A DNA stretch of 64,000 bases from Nostoc sp. XA010 (lineage in GTDB: Bacteria; Cyanobacteriota; Cyanobacteriia; Cyanobacteriales; Nostocaceae). Position 1 is the first letter of the stretch. The number at the start of each line of letters is the position of its first letter. Made by a program: the position numbers and the translations under genes. This document shows, in pieces, positions 18,133 to 27,200 of the stretch. Where the stretch lies: contig NZ_JAIVFX010000022.1 in NCBI RefSeq assembly GCF_020829625.1, forward strand, positions 37,861 through 101,860. Direction: 5' to 3'. A model generated the notes under the pieces. The model was not told where the DNA came from, did no database searches, and saw only the letters and a program-made list of their open reading frames with translations.

Positions 18133-19470
18133 TTATGCCAATCGTCTCGCCATAATTCGGATCATAGCTTGCAATTTTGAGTTGCCTGAAGGGCTGCGCT
18201 TGGTGAATGAACAAACACCTAATGCACCAAACCCTACTAATAAGCCCAATATAGAAGTCGGTTCAGGAACTTTTTTTGTAGTGTCAATCCTTAAAACTTG
18301 TCCTTGTCCTGGGCGATCGCCTTTATTTGAAACATAAACAGCACCATCAGGGCTAACAGTCAAGGCAGTAGCAGACTCTAACCCATTACCACTTAGCAGC
18401 GTTGTCCGGGTTCCATCAGGGGCTATTTGCACTAAAGAACCATCTGAAACACCTTTCCACTGTGGTTCATTGCCATATTGTAAAGCATACAAATTACTTT
18501 CAGCATCAAAAGCCAAGTCACTCAGTTGGGTAAAACCATCAGCGTAAACTGTAGTTTCACCATCAACACCAATCCGAAAAATCCTTGCTTTACCTTCTGG
18601 AAAAGGGAAACCAGTGTATTCGCTCACATATATTGCACCATCGGGGCCAAATGTAACACCTGTAGGTACTGATTGAATTTCAATCTCCTGTGGTGTTTGT
18701 CCAGATGGCGGCGCATCAGGAGGTAGTACTTGTCCTGGCTCAGGAGCGGGGAAAATGGGATTAGTTATCTTTTGTGTAGGAAGCACAGTTAGTGACTTTA
18801 AATCACTTCCATCAAGTCCCACAGTCAAAACGTTGTTTGCAGCCGCATCAACAATATAAGCAGTATCATCCTTAATTGTAAAAGCATAGGGGTTACTAGC
18901 TATTTCACCGCTAACATCAAGCACATCAACCCCATCTGCATTATTAGCGAATTCATACTTTGCCAAATCAGCAATACTTTTCAACGAACCTGTTTTCAGG
19001 TCTACTTTATAAAGCTGTCCCCAGCTAGGAGAATTTTTCGGAAAATCGGAAATAGTTGGATTACCAGCATACCCAATTAGAAGATAGGGATTGCCCAAGC
19101 GATCAAATTGGATATCTTGAGGTCCTTCACCTGTAGTACCAGTAGGTCTTAATGCTATTGAAGGTAATCCTGTAATTACACGTTCTTGTTTCCCATCCTT
19201 AACTCTAGTCACAGCACCACTTGTACCAGCACATGAAAGCAGACCTTCCAAACTAGGGCCCGGAATACATCGCCCATCTCCCCCCACACCTGACTCTGTA
19301 ATATAGAGACTACCGTCAGGAGCAAAATTAAGACCACGGACATTATCAAGACCGTCAGCAAGCACACTAAATGACACAGCTTTTGCTGGTTTTATTTCAG
19401 AAAAAACGGCAAGGCAAACAGTGAGCAATGTAAAACTAAGAGCAGACTTAGAAATTAAAGATAAAGGCAT
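18133..19470 (-). CDS. ScyD/ScyE-like beta-propeller protein with PEP-CTERM anchor
   Basis: The N-terminal signal peptide (hydrophobic ALSFTLLTVCLAVFSEI, cleavage near AKA-VSF) precedes a beta-propeller/NHL-like domain with repeated 'GPDGxIYVSE' blades (FAPDGSLYITESG, FGPDGAIYVSEYTG, VSPDGAVYVSNKGD). This matches the ScyD/ScyE family named from scytonemin gene clusters, but no scy genes are adjacent. The C-terminus has KVPEPTSILGLLVGFGALGV followed by basic residues, a PEP-CTERM sorting signal. ATG at 19470 is preferred over a TTG four codons earlier. The last ~20 residues (NSKLQAMIRIMARRLA) extend past the usual signal. It is probably extracellular; substrate unknown. Confidence 0.8.
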   Translation of the reverse strand: MPLSLISKSALSFTLLTVCLAVFSEIKPAKAVSFSVLADGLDNVRGLNFAPDGSLYITESGVGGDGRCIPGPSLEGLLSCAGTSGAVTRVKDGKQERVITGLPSIALRPTGTTGEGPQDIQFDRLGNPYLLIGYAGNPTISDFPKNSPSWGQLYKVDLKTGSLKSIADLAKYEFANNADGVDVLDVSGEIASNPYAFTIKDDTAYIVDAAANNVLTVGLDGSDLKSLTVLPTQKITNPIFPAPEPGQVLPPDAPPSGQTPQEIEIQSVPTGVTFGPDGAIYVSEYTGFPFPEGKARIFRIGVDGETTVYADGFTQLSDLAFDAESNLYALQYGNEPQWKGVSDGSLVQIAPDGTRTTLLSGNGLESATALTVSPDGAVYVSNKGDRPGQGQVLRIDTTKKVPEPTSILGLLVGFGALGVCSFTKRSPSGNSKLQAMIRIMARRLA

Positions 19471-19555
19471 TGGACAATCCAAATAAAGTAGAGATTTATT
19501 AAGTATTTTTATTAACTAATCGTGGCAATAACATGGTGCTTTATTCCGCCACAGT

Positions 19556-20200
19556 TCATCCAGCTAATCGACGGTAGCGCCGACGCACGATAAAACTGGC
19601 TCCAATCAAACCTATACTAATAAGTGGCATCATAGTTGTTGGTTCTAGAACTTCTTGAGGAACTTCGATAGAACCGGTTACTAAAGCCTGACCCTTCAAA
19701 GTAATAGTTGCTCCCAGATTAACTATGTCTTCTTCGGAGAATAATAGTGTGCTTGTAGCGTTTTTGAATATGCCTTCACCATCGGTGATATTTACGACGC
19801 CAGAGCCTTTCGCTGTCAGATTTTCAAAATTCACTGAAGCACTAGCATCACTTGTTCCAAATAACTTGTTAGTACCACTACCAAATAGAATGTATCCCTG
19901 TGGGAAACCTTGAACGCTGAATACCTCTGGATTATTATTAAAAGTCAGATTTCCATTGGCATCAAGCACAGAGTATGTTAAACCTTCGTATAGTCCTAAA
20001 TCATACGGCGCATCATCACTCAAACCTACCTCAAATACCTTGGAAACGTTGCCTGAGATCGGCTCAATATTAACTGTTGTGCGATAGTTGCCAGTAAATG
20101 GATATATGGTTTGTGCTGTAGCTCTCATTGCATCTAAGCAAATGCTAGTGAAAGTGAGAACCAATGGAACTAGCCACACCTGGAATGAGCGAAGTATCAT
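19556..20200 (-). CDS. secreted protein with PEP-CTERM-like C-terminus
   Basis: Signal peptide at 1-29 (VWLVPLVLTFTSICLDAMRATAQ), a beta-rich, mostly low-similarity middle (YPFTGNYRTTVNIEP, NLTFNNNPEVFSV), and a C-terminal tripartite tail: LEPTT, a hydrophobic helix MMPLISIGLIGASFIV, and RRRYRR. This is a PEP-CTERM-type sorting signal, processed by exosortase in known systems. It lies 85 bp upstream of the ScyD/E-like gene on the same strand, so the two may be co-expressed. No enzymatic motif seen. Confidence 0.72.
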   Translation of the reverse strand: MILRSFQVWLVPLVLTFTSICLDAMRATAQTIYPFTGNYRTTVNIEPISGNVSKVFEVGLSDDAPYDLGLYEGLTYSVLDANGNLTFNNNPEVFSVQGFPQGYILFGSGTNKLFGTSDASASVNFENLTAKGSGVVNITDGEGIFKNATSTLLFSEEDIVNLGATITLKGQALVTGSIEVPQEVLEPTTMMPLISIGLIGASFIVRRRYRRLAG

Positions 20201-20538
20201 TTAAAACTTCTAACCTCAAAAACTATTGATTTTGACAATAAGTCGAATATTCAATTTTCGGAAATATGCGACTTTTACAAAAGTCTTTCAATTTGGGTCA
20301 ATTGTGTAAATTGTTGTCTACAGGAGACAATCTAAAGATTTTGAAATTAAAAAATTAATGTCAATTGACCCTACGGGGTTAAAGGTTAGAGGATTTTAAG
20401 TGCAGTTGCAATGAATAATCTTTTGATAAACTTGGCAATTTTTTATTAGTTACTAGACTGTCTTTGTAGGGAATTTAAGAATCCCACAGGTTTATTTTAA
20501 GATGCTAGAAAATTAATGCCCATGACTAATGACTCGAA
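20201..20538. other. intergenic region without gene
   Basis: AT-rich DNA between the minus-strand secreted-protein gene and galE. It should carry the promoter of the former. I found no credible ORF or operator here. Confidence 0.35.
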
Positions 20539-20563
20539 ATCCCACGGCTTCAAGCTGTGGGAT
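20539..20563. terminator. hairpin after galE; terminator or IS200/IS605-type end
   Basis: ATCCCACGGCTT / AAGCTGTGGGAT, 12-bp stem with one G-T pair and a tiny loop. It lies 66 bp beyond the galE stop, so it may terminate galE. The CCCACGGCTT core resembles hairpins at the right ends of cyanobacterial IS200/IS605 elements, and similar arms occur at 44986-45060. Confidence 0.5.
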
Positions 20564-20628
20564 GAGTTAAACTGCCTTTATTCTTTGTTGGGCATATATC
20601 GTGACGATAATAGTGAAATCTTTTGTCT

Positions 20629-21615
20629 TTACCTATGTCGTCGCTGATGCCATTGCCAAGCATGTGTGAGGATTTCCTTCACGTTGGGATACTGGGGATG
20701 CCAACCCAAAACTTTAGTTGCTTTGTCACTACTGCCAACTAAAATAGGAGGGTCGCCTGGTCTACGATCGCGCTCTTCAACTTTGATTTCTTTCCCTGTC
20801 ACTTCCTGAGCAGTTTCTATCACTTCTCGAACTGAAAAACCACTACCATTTCCCAAATTAAATACTTCACTTTCTCCACCTTTGAGCAGATATTCTAAAC
20901 CCAAAATATGAGCTTGCGCCAAATCAGTTACGTGAATATAATCCCGGATACAAGTACCGTCTGGGGTAGGGTAATCAGTGCCGAAAATAAAGATAGATTC
21001 GCGTTTACCCAAAGCAGCTAATAGTACTAACGGTATAAGGTGAGTTTCAGGTTCATGGTCTTCACCTAGCAATCCATTGGGGTCAGCACCGGCAGCGTTA
21101 AAGTAACGGAAACGTACAGATTTTAAATTGTAAGCTGTATCAAAATCAGATAAAATTCGTTCTACCATCCACTTGCTTGTAGCGTATGGACTAATGGGAT
21201 CTTGCGGATGTTCTTCGGTAAGGGGAACAAACTTTGGTACACCATAAAGGGCGCAGGTAGAAGAAAAGATAAATTTCTTAACTGACGCAGCAAGCATTGC
21301 CTCTAAAAGTGTCAGGGTTCCTGCAACATTATTTTGGTAATATTTAGCTGGATCGGTGACAGATTCACCCACGGCAATATAAGCAGCAAAATGCATTACT
21401 GCCTCTATATTGTGAGTTGAAAATATGTTATCAAGCAGGGCGCGATCGCTCATGTCGCCAACAATCAACTTTATCTGCAAAACTTCTTCTACAAGTTCAC
21501 GATGCCCATTGGATAGATTATCCAGAACAATTACTTCATAACCTGCATTTTTCAGAGCTAATACAGCATGGGAGCCAATATATCCGGCTCCTCCGGTTAC
21601 TAAAATGGTTGACAT
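20629..21615 (-). CDS. galE: UDP-glucose 4-epimerase
   Basis: A 328-residue SDR-family epimerase starting at ATG 21615 (MSTILVTGGAGYIGSH); a longer frame to 21657 adds an unlikely leader. Motifs: the GxxGxxG NAD site GGAGYIGSH, HFAAYIAVGESV, FSSTCALYG, the catalytic YATSK, RYFNAAGAD and RDYIHVTDLAQAH. It interconverts UDP-glucose and UDP-galactose, the third step of the Leloir pathway. galT and galK lie 12-20 kb away on the other strand, and the fused mutase gene (24750-27200) would use its UDP-galactose product. The same strand continues with the GH1-RmlD gene upstream. Confidence 0.93.
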   Translation of the reverse strand: MSTILVTGGAGYIGSHAVLALKNAGYEVIVLDNLSNGHRELVEEVLQIKLIVGDMSDRALLDNIFSTHNIEAVMHFAAYIAVGESVTDPAKYYQNNVAGTLTLLEAMLAASVKKFIFSSTCALYGVPKFVPLTEEHPQDPISPYATSKWMVERILSDFDTAYNLKSVRFRYFNAAGADPNGLLGEDHEPETHLIPLVLLAALGKRESIFIFGTDYPTPDGTCIRDYIHVTDLAQAHILGLEYLLKGGESEVFNLGNGSGFSVREVIETAQEVTGKEIKVEERDRRPGDPPILVGSSDKATKVLGWHPQYPNVKEILTHAWQWHQRRHR

Positions 21616-21780
21616 AACTGGGGATTGGGGGGTAGAGAGATTTAGGCATTTATTCATCCCTCCTAACCGCCCTTAAAAAGACCGGAATCAAAGTTCCTCA
21701 ATTTATCGGGGAATTTAGAGGGATCTAAAACTTTTGATACCTACAATAGGACTTTTAAAACATTCTCTGAGACATAGATG

Positions 21781-21834
21781 GTTGTAGTGAGGACTTTAGT
21801 TTTCAAAGAAGCACGCTTTGTGCTTACTACAAAC
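21781..21834. repeat. palindromic repeat, family B (copy 2)
   Basis: GTTGTAGTGAGGACTTTAG at the left and GCACGCTTTGTGCTTACTAC at the right are inverted relative to each other and match the copy at 16956-17012. It is inserted between galE and the stop of the GH1-RmlD gene, ending four bases before that gene. Confidence 0.65.
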
Positions 21835-21838
21835 TCAT

Positions 21839-24103
21839 CTAAATTCTTTCTTCCAAGTAACGAGAAATTGCATTGTCAAGGGATGGCATAAATTCACCTC
21901 GGCTGCTACCAAGAACGCTGTAAGTTGGGCGGGGAGCAGTTAAACCAAGCTCTTCTGTGGGCACAGAAATTAGATTGGTAACACTGACTCCAGCTTGTTT
22001 AGCCGCTAACCTTGCTAAATCAGCCCAGGCGATCGCACTCTTATTCGCCAAATGCCACAGCCCAGACTCGCCGTCAATTAATAAATCTAGGCTGGCATGA
22101 ACTAAATCTGGTACATAAGTAGGTGAAATAATTCCATCCTCGGCGGCAACGAAATTATTACCAGCACTAAGCTGACGCAGAGCGATCGTGACAAAGTTAT
22201 ACTCATCCCACGGGCCAAAAAATGCACTTGTGCGAATCACTAGTGATGCAGGATAAGCCTGCAATACCAGCTTTTCTGCCAAAACTTTACTGCACCCATA
22301 TACATTAAGAGGAGCAACGGTATCAGTTTCGACATAAGGATTAGATACAGCACCGTCAAATACCAAATCTGAGGAGAAGGTTAATAGCGGTACATTATGT
22401 TCAGCGCAAGCAGCAGCTAGAATCGCTGGGCCTTCAGCGTTCACCTGTAAGCAAACATGGGGTTCACGTTCAGCATCGTCCACCCGCACGTATCCGGCAG
22501 CGTTCACAACCGCCCACGGCTTCAACTGGGTAAGTGCCGCATCCACAGAGGCAGGATTGGTAATATCCATTTCTTGGCGCGTCAGCAGCTGATATGAAAT
22601 TCCGCGCACTTCGCACAACCGAGCAAAAGCCTTTCCGAGAGTTCCTCTGGCACCGACGATCGCCAAAGGACGAGGGGAGGCAGGGGGCATTAGGGAAGTT
22701 TTTTTCCTTGCTTCCCCGATCATCGCATTGCAACTTAGTGCAGGGTATAACAGGCGCTCTTGGCGATGCCACCAGCCAGGGGTTTCAAGTAGCGGATGAT
22801 TTAGTTGATGCCCATTTGCTAGATCCTGCACCATTTTAGCGATCGCTGTTGGTCGAGGATGTGGCGATTCTCCAGAGGAGACACTACGCGAACGTAAATC
22901 AAATACGCCTGGCTCGTAGTAGCCGTTAGCTTTTGTAACTAAACTATTCCAATCGTAGCTGCCAAGGAGCGCCCAAACAGTGACAGCGCGAATATCCACA
23001 CCCTCAGCTTGTAATTCTTGCGCCGCATTCCACACCTCATAAAGCCAGCGTAGCTGCTCCTCACGAGTGCAGCTAATATGAGCTTCGGTGACAGCAAGGG
23101 GCAGGTGATAGCGTTCCCATGTTTCTAGTAACAATGTACGTGGACCTGCCAATCCCTCAGCACAAACTCGCACCGCCTCTACATCTGCATACTTGTCATG
23201 CCCATTACCGCCATGCGTCCAAGCTGGATAATTTTCTGTGTGTTCATCCAAAAAGCGTTCGCTGGTTAAATAATGGTTAATTCCAATGATGTCAGGGGGA
23301 CAGGTATTTTGCAAAAATGTCTCAAGTTCAGCCTCACTGATGCCACACTTCTTTAAGTAACCCCACATTGAATGAGTTGGGTTAATTCGACCGCACAATA
23401 AATCAAGGCTCAACCAACGGCGATCGTTCTCCAATTCTGCTTGATATTCTAGTTTAGGTGTACTGTAAGTCTTACCTAAATCCTCGGTTTGCACTAGTTG
23501 AGCGCTGGGGTTAACTTCCCGAATTGCCTTCATTGCCAAGGCTACTGCGCGACACTCTCCTAACAAAGCACGGGCGAAAGTTAAATCATCCCGTCCGTGA
23601 GGATACCAGTGACCATACATTCCACTGAATCGCGCCGTTGTCAGTGGCTCGTTTACAGGCGTGTAATGTGTAACCCAAGGATAACGTTCGGCAACCGCAC
23701 GAGCAAACACTGCTAGTTTTTCTGGAAATTCTGGGTCTACCAAACTCGTATCTCGTGGGCCACTACCATGATGCACTAATCCCACAATTGGAAGGATGCC
23801 GAGTTCGCGCAAGCGCCCCAATCGCTCATCAGCCCAAGACCAATCGGCATTTTCTAGCCCATTAGGTGCTATCTTTTCCCACAATACAGGGTAGCGGATA
23901 GCTTTTATCCCTAGTTCTGCAAACAAATCTAAATCATCTAAGCGCGTTGCATGACCGTTGCGTTCCAACTGGTCTAAATACTCATCACCCACGCGATTAA
24001 CTGTACACTCTACACCAGCCCACACTTCCAAGGGGAGTTGTGAATTATTCTCTCTCAAAACGTTATTTGTCACGTCTTCACTTGAGTTAAAGAAAAAAGA
24101 CAT
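21839..24103 (-). CDS. fusion: GH1-like glycosidase + RmlD-type NAD(P)-dependent sugar-nucleotide reductase domain
   Basis: A 754-residue two-domain protein. Residues ~25-430 form a GH1-like TIM barrel with the acid/base Glu152 in THYTPVNEPLTT and the likely nucleophile Glu340 in PLAVTEAHIS (TEAH in place of the usual TENG). Residues ~478-754 form an RmlD/SDR domain: LAIVGARGTLGKAFARL (nucleotide site), WAVVNAAGYVRVDDAE, LTFSSDLVFDG, the YGCSK catalytic motif and GIISPTYVPDLVHASLDLL. RmlD reduces dTDP-4-keto-6-deoxy sugars in rhamnose synthesis; here the substrate is unknown. There is no signal peptide, so it is cytosolic. It lies between galE and the mutase fusion gene on the same strand. 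Whether both halves are active cannot be told from sequence. Confidence 0.85.
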   Translation of the reverse strand: MSFFFNSSEDVTNNVLRENNSQLPLEVWAGVECTVNRVGDEYLDQLERNGHATRLDDLDLFAELGIKAIRYPVLWEKIAPNGLENADWSWADERLGRLRELGILPIVGLVHHGSGPRDTSLVDPEFPEKLAVFARAVAERYPWVTHYTPVNEPLTTARFSGMYGHWYPHGRDDLTFARALLGECRAVALAMKAIREVNPSAQLVQTEDLGKTYSTPKLEYQAELENDRRWLSLDLLCGRINPTHSMWGYLKKCGISEAELETFLQNTCPPDIIGINHYLTSERFLDEHTENYPAWTHGGNGHDKYADVEAVRVCAEGLAGPRTLLLETWERYHLPLAVTEAHISCTREEQLRWLYEVWNAAQELQAEGVDIRAVTVWALLGSYDWNSLVTKANGYYEPGVFDLRSRSVSSGESPHPRPTAIAKMVQDLANGHQLNHPLLETPGWWHRQERLLYPALSCNAMIGEARKKTSLMPPASPRPLAIVGARGTLGKAFARLCEVRGISYQLLTRQEMDITNPASVDAALTQLKPWAVVNAAGYVRVDDAEREPHVCLQVNAEGPAILAAACAEHNVPLLTFSSDLVFDGAVSNPYVETDTVAPLNVYGCSKVLAEKLVLQAYPASLVIRTSAFFGPWDEYNFVTIALRQLSAGNNFVAAEDGIISPTYVPDLVHASLDLLIDGESGLWHLANKSAIAWADLARLAAKQAGVSVTNLISVPTEELGLTAPRPTYSVLGSSRGEFMPSLDNAISRYLEERI

Positions 24104-24138
24104 AATTTACACAACCAAAGCTTTTATTACCTTTATCA

Positions 24139-24249
24139 AGACTTACGCAAACAATAGCAGAAACCTTTTTTCAGGTAGGGGCAATTCATGTAGCCGAAGG
24201 CTTCCCGCAGGGTATTGCCCCAGAGCGCGTGTAGTTTTGCGTAAGTTCT
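24139..24249. mobile_element. MITE-like element (family C)
   Basis: A 111-bp segment bounded by AGACTTACGCAAA and its inverted partner TTTGCGTAAGTTCT. Inside is a broken palindrome GGGGCAATTCATG...ATTGCCCC interrupted by TAGCCGAAGGCTTCCCGCAG. The ACTTACGCA terminus is one I recall as frequent in Nostoc intergenic DNA. Non-coding. Confidence 0.6.
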
Positions 24250-24430
24250 ACTTGAATATTTCCGTATTTTGATAACGCAGATATAATATCTACTATTTGC
24301 AGAGCGTTGACCACAAAAGCATAAAGAAAAATACAGAATTCAAAATCAATTAGTGGAATACTCAGATGCAACAGTTTCTTAGTACAGCTTTGCGTAAAAT
24401 CGTAGCGTTGCGTTTTTAATGCAGGGGGAC

Positions 24431-24570
24431 GCATTAGCATTGTCAGCCGATGCGTTGGCATTGTCAGCCAATGCGTTGACATTGTTAGCCAATGCATTGG
24501 CATTGTCAGAAGATGCATTAGCATTGTTAGCCAATGCGTTGGCATTGTCAGCCGATGCATTAACATTGCA
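24431..24570. repeat. 21-bp tandem repeat array 1 (about 6.5 units)
   Basis: Units start at 24431, 24452, 24473, 24494, 24515, 24536 and 24557 with consensus GC(A/G)TTGGCATTGTCAGCCAA plus T; units differ at 1-5 positions. The period is an exact multiple of three, so long frames stay open on both strands (seven-residue repeats such as ADALALS), but neither frame has a convincing start or a recognisable protein. There are no spacers, so this is not CRISPR. Confidence 0.85.
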
Positions 24571-24749
24571 GGGTATTGCCACATTTAATTCGCTACGAAT
24601 TAATGAAATGCTATACTTAGTAACCACTAAATCATCTGCCAGTCACATAAAATTGCCAACCTGACTTTTGTAAAGACGCAATGAATTGCGTCTCTACTTT
24701 GAAAAAGTGTAGGCTGGGCAGTACCTGCCCACGATCAACATCAAGAAAC

Positions 24750-27200
24750 TTAAGCCTTAACCGCTATTTGTTTGTATGTTGCTAAAGCCTGCGCCACACA
24801 ATGATCCATGTTTAGATACTTGTATGTAGCTAGCCGTCCCACAAAATGCACACCTGATGTTGACTCAGCCAGGGCTTTGTATTGTTTGTAAATTTCCTGA
24901 TTTTCAGGACGTGGCACTGGATAATATGGGTCGCCCTCTGCCTTGGGAAACTCGTAAACAATACTAGTTTTGGAGTGTTCCTGTCCAGTTAGGTACTTAA
25001 ATTCGGTAATACGGGTATACAGTTGTTCGTTGGGATAGTTAATCACTGGCGCTGACTGAAACACAGGGGTGTGATGCGTTTCGTGTTTAAAATCTAATGA
25101 GCGATAAGGTAGTTTACCGTAGCGACAATCAAAAAACTCATCAACTGGCCCAGTGTAAACCATCTCGCGGCAAGGTATAGCCTTCTCGATTTCACGGTAA
25201 TCAGTGTTGAGCATTACCTTAATGTTTGGATGATTTAACATATTCTCAAACATCCGAGTAAAGCCATGCAGTGGCATTGCTTGGTAACTATCTGTGAAAT
25301 ATCGGCTGTCGCGGTTTGTACGGGTGGGAATTCGGGCAATTACTGTTTTGTCAAGTTCTGAAGGATCAAGTCCCCATTGTTTGCGAGTATAGTTTTTGAA
25401 GAATTTTTCGTAAAGTTCCTGACCAACTTTACTAATTACTACATCTTCAGAGGTACGGATGTGTTCTCTCGGTTCTGCAACGGACTGAAAAAACTCTTCT
25501 GCCTGGAATGAGTTGAGGTTCATTCCATAGAGTTTGTTGATGGTGTCAAGGTTAATCGGGATGGGGACGAGTTGCCCATCTACGCTGGCTAGAACGTGAT
25601 GCTCGTAAGAACGCCAGGGAGTAAACTGTGAGAGGTATTCAAATACTTCGCGGGAACTGGTATGAAAGATATGAGGGCCATATTTATGTACGAGAATCCC
25701 GTGGTCGTCATAATGGTCGTAAGCATTACCACCAATGTGGTTGCGCTTGTCTACAACCAATACTTTTTTACCGGAATGTCTCGCCAAACGATCAGCGATA
25801 ACGCTACCAGAGAAGCCTGCACCAACAACTAAATAATCAAATATAAAGTCTCTGGTAATGATGCTTGGTGCTTCTGGAATATCTGTTGAGATGGGAGATT
25901 TCCCATTTTTACCATTAGTTGTGGTATCTGGCGTGGTTGCGATCGCAGAATCTATCAACTGCATCATCGATCCCCAAGTCCGATCCCAAGAAATCTGCTC
26001 TAAGAATGCATCTACTCGACTCAACCATCCTGATGCTGGAGTATCTTCTTGCAATGCCTGTTCTGCTGCGGCGACGAACTCTTCAGTCGTGTCTGCAATT
26101 CGTACTAGCTTCAAGTCTGCATAAGGACGCACCACATCTCGAATCGAAGTAGAGACTACAGGTTTACCTGCGGCTAAATACTCTGGTGTTTTAGTCGGGC
26201 TAATAAAACGTGTTGACTCGTTTCGCGCAAACGGCAACATTGCCAAATCCCAACCGCCTAGATATGCAGGTAAGTCTTTATAGTCTTTACCACCGAGATA
26301 ATGAATATTTTCATGCTGTGGCAGAGTTGCTGGGTCAATTTTCACAACTGGCCCAATTATCACTAAATGCCAATCAGGACGAGCCTCGGCAATTCCAGCT
26401 AATAATTCAATATCCATCCGCTCATCAATTACACCATAAAAGCCAATGCGGGGATGAGGAATATTCGCTTGGTCTGCTGGTTCTTCTTTAACGGTTCTTC
26501 CTTGTCCAAAGTGGGGTACATCTACACTACTGGGAAAGGCATAAACGTTTGGATGCTGGTTTACTTTACTTTCGTAAAGGCTTTGCCCGCCTGTAAATAC
26601 TAGGTTTGCCCGGCGAAATAGCTCTGCTTCGTAGTTCTTTAAAGTAGGCGATGCTCCTTTAAAGGCAGACAATTCATCCATGCAATCGTAGATAACAGCT
26701 TCAGGTTCTAAATGGCTTGCCCATGCGATCGCCATTGGCGTATAGTACCAACAAATGTACTTAGAGATATTATGTTCTGCAAATAGCCCATCGAGCAGTA
26801 CTTTTATATCTGCGTTTACTGCTTCTTCAGTTAGACCTTCTGGTAAATATGGAACAACAACTATCACTCCACTTTTGTCTTCACTAACGTCCAATCGCCC
26901 CAATGGTTCCCGGTTAAAAATTGGCTCTTCGATAAAGAACACTCTCTTTTTTTGAGCGCAGCGACTTAAAAGATGTTGTGGTCTTTGATATACAAAATTC
27001 CAACGCAGATGAGATAAGCAAACTATATCAGGCGTATCGGTAAAAGCTTTTGTTGACCGAGAGTTTTTGTTGAATGAGGATAAATTTTTTGATGTCCCTA
27101 GCGATTGTAATTTCGCTGTCTCCGATGATTTTGCTTCATTTACCGTTGGTGACACAATATGACTCACACCGTTGTTTTTTTGCACTTTATTACTTGACAT
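24750..27200 (-). CDS. glf: fusion: glycosyltransferase domain + UDP-galactopyranose mutase
   Basis: An 816-residue bifunctional protein. Residues ~57-415 are a GT-B-type glycosyltransferase: DIVCLSHLRWNFVYQRPQHL at the start, RIGFYGVIDERMDIELL, and the donor-site region RFISPTKTPEYLAAGKPVVS. A ~30-residue Ser/Thr/Pro/Gly linker follows. Residues ~453-816 are a flavin-dependent UDP-galactopyranose mutase: FAD site FDYLVVGAGFSGSVIAD, GGNAYDHYDDHG, KYGPHIFHT, FFKNYTRKQWG, YTGPVDEFFD and GRLATYKYLNMD. The mutase makes UDP-galactofuranose from UDP-galactose. The physical link suggests the transferase uses or partners with Galf, but its acceptor is unknown. ATG at 27200; Ser/Lys-rich first 50 residues look disordered. 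Confidence 0.92.
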   Translation of the reverse strand: MSSNKVQKNNGVSHIVSPTVNEAKSSETAKLQSLGTSKNLSSFNKNSRSTKAFTDTPDIVCLSHLRWNFVYQRPQHLLSRCAQKKRVFFIEEPIFNREPLGRLDVSEDKSGVIVVVPYLPEGLTEEAVNADIKVLLDGLFAEHNISKYICWYYTPMAIAWASHLEPEAVIYDCMDELSAFKGASPTLKNYEAELFRRANLVFTGGQSLYESKVNQHPNVYAFPSSVDVPHFGQGRTVKEEPADQANIPHPRIGFYGVIDERMDIELLAGIAEARPDWHLVIIGPVVKIDPATLPQHENIHYLGGKDYKDLPAYLGGWDLAMLPFARNESTRFISPTKTPEYLAAGKPVVSTSIRDVVRPYADLKLVRIADTTEEFVAAAEQALQEDTPASGWLSRVDAFLEQISWDRTWGSMMQLIDSAIATTPDTTTNGKNGKSPISTDIPEAPSIITRDFIFDYLVVGAGFSGSVIADRLARHSGKKVLVVDKRNHIGGNAYDHYDDHGILVHKYGPHIFHTSSREVFEYLSQFTPWRSYEHHVLASVDGQLVPIPINLDTINKLYGMNLNSFQAEEFFQSVAEPREHIRTSEDVVISKVGQELYEKFFKNYTRKQWGLDPSELDKTVIARIPTRTNRDSRYFTDSYQAMPLHGFTRMFENMLNHPNIKVMLNTDYREIEKAIPCREMVYTGPVDEFFDCRYGKLPYRSLDFKHETHHTPVFQSAPVINYPNEQLYTRITEFKYLTGQEHSKTSIVYEFPKAEGDPYYPVPRPENQEIYKQYKALAESTSGVHFVGRLATYKYLNMDHCVAQALATYKQIAVKA

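Noticed and set aside
24431..24570. CRISPR array
   Set aside because: Direct tandem units without unique spacers, and no cas genes in the window.
24379..24664. Open frames on both strands through the 21-bp repeat array (heptad-like ADALALS repeats and Met/Thr/Leu-rich repeats)
   Set aside because: They stay open only because the period is a multiple of three; no start context, no non-repeat domain, and both strands are open equally.
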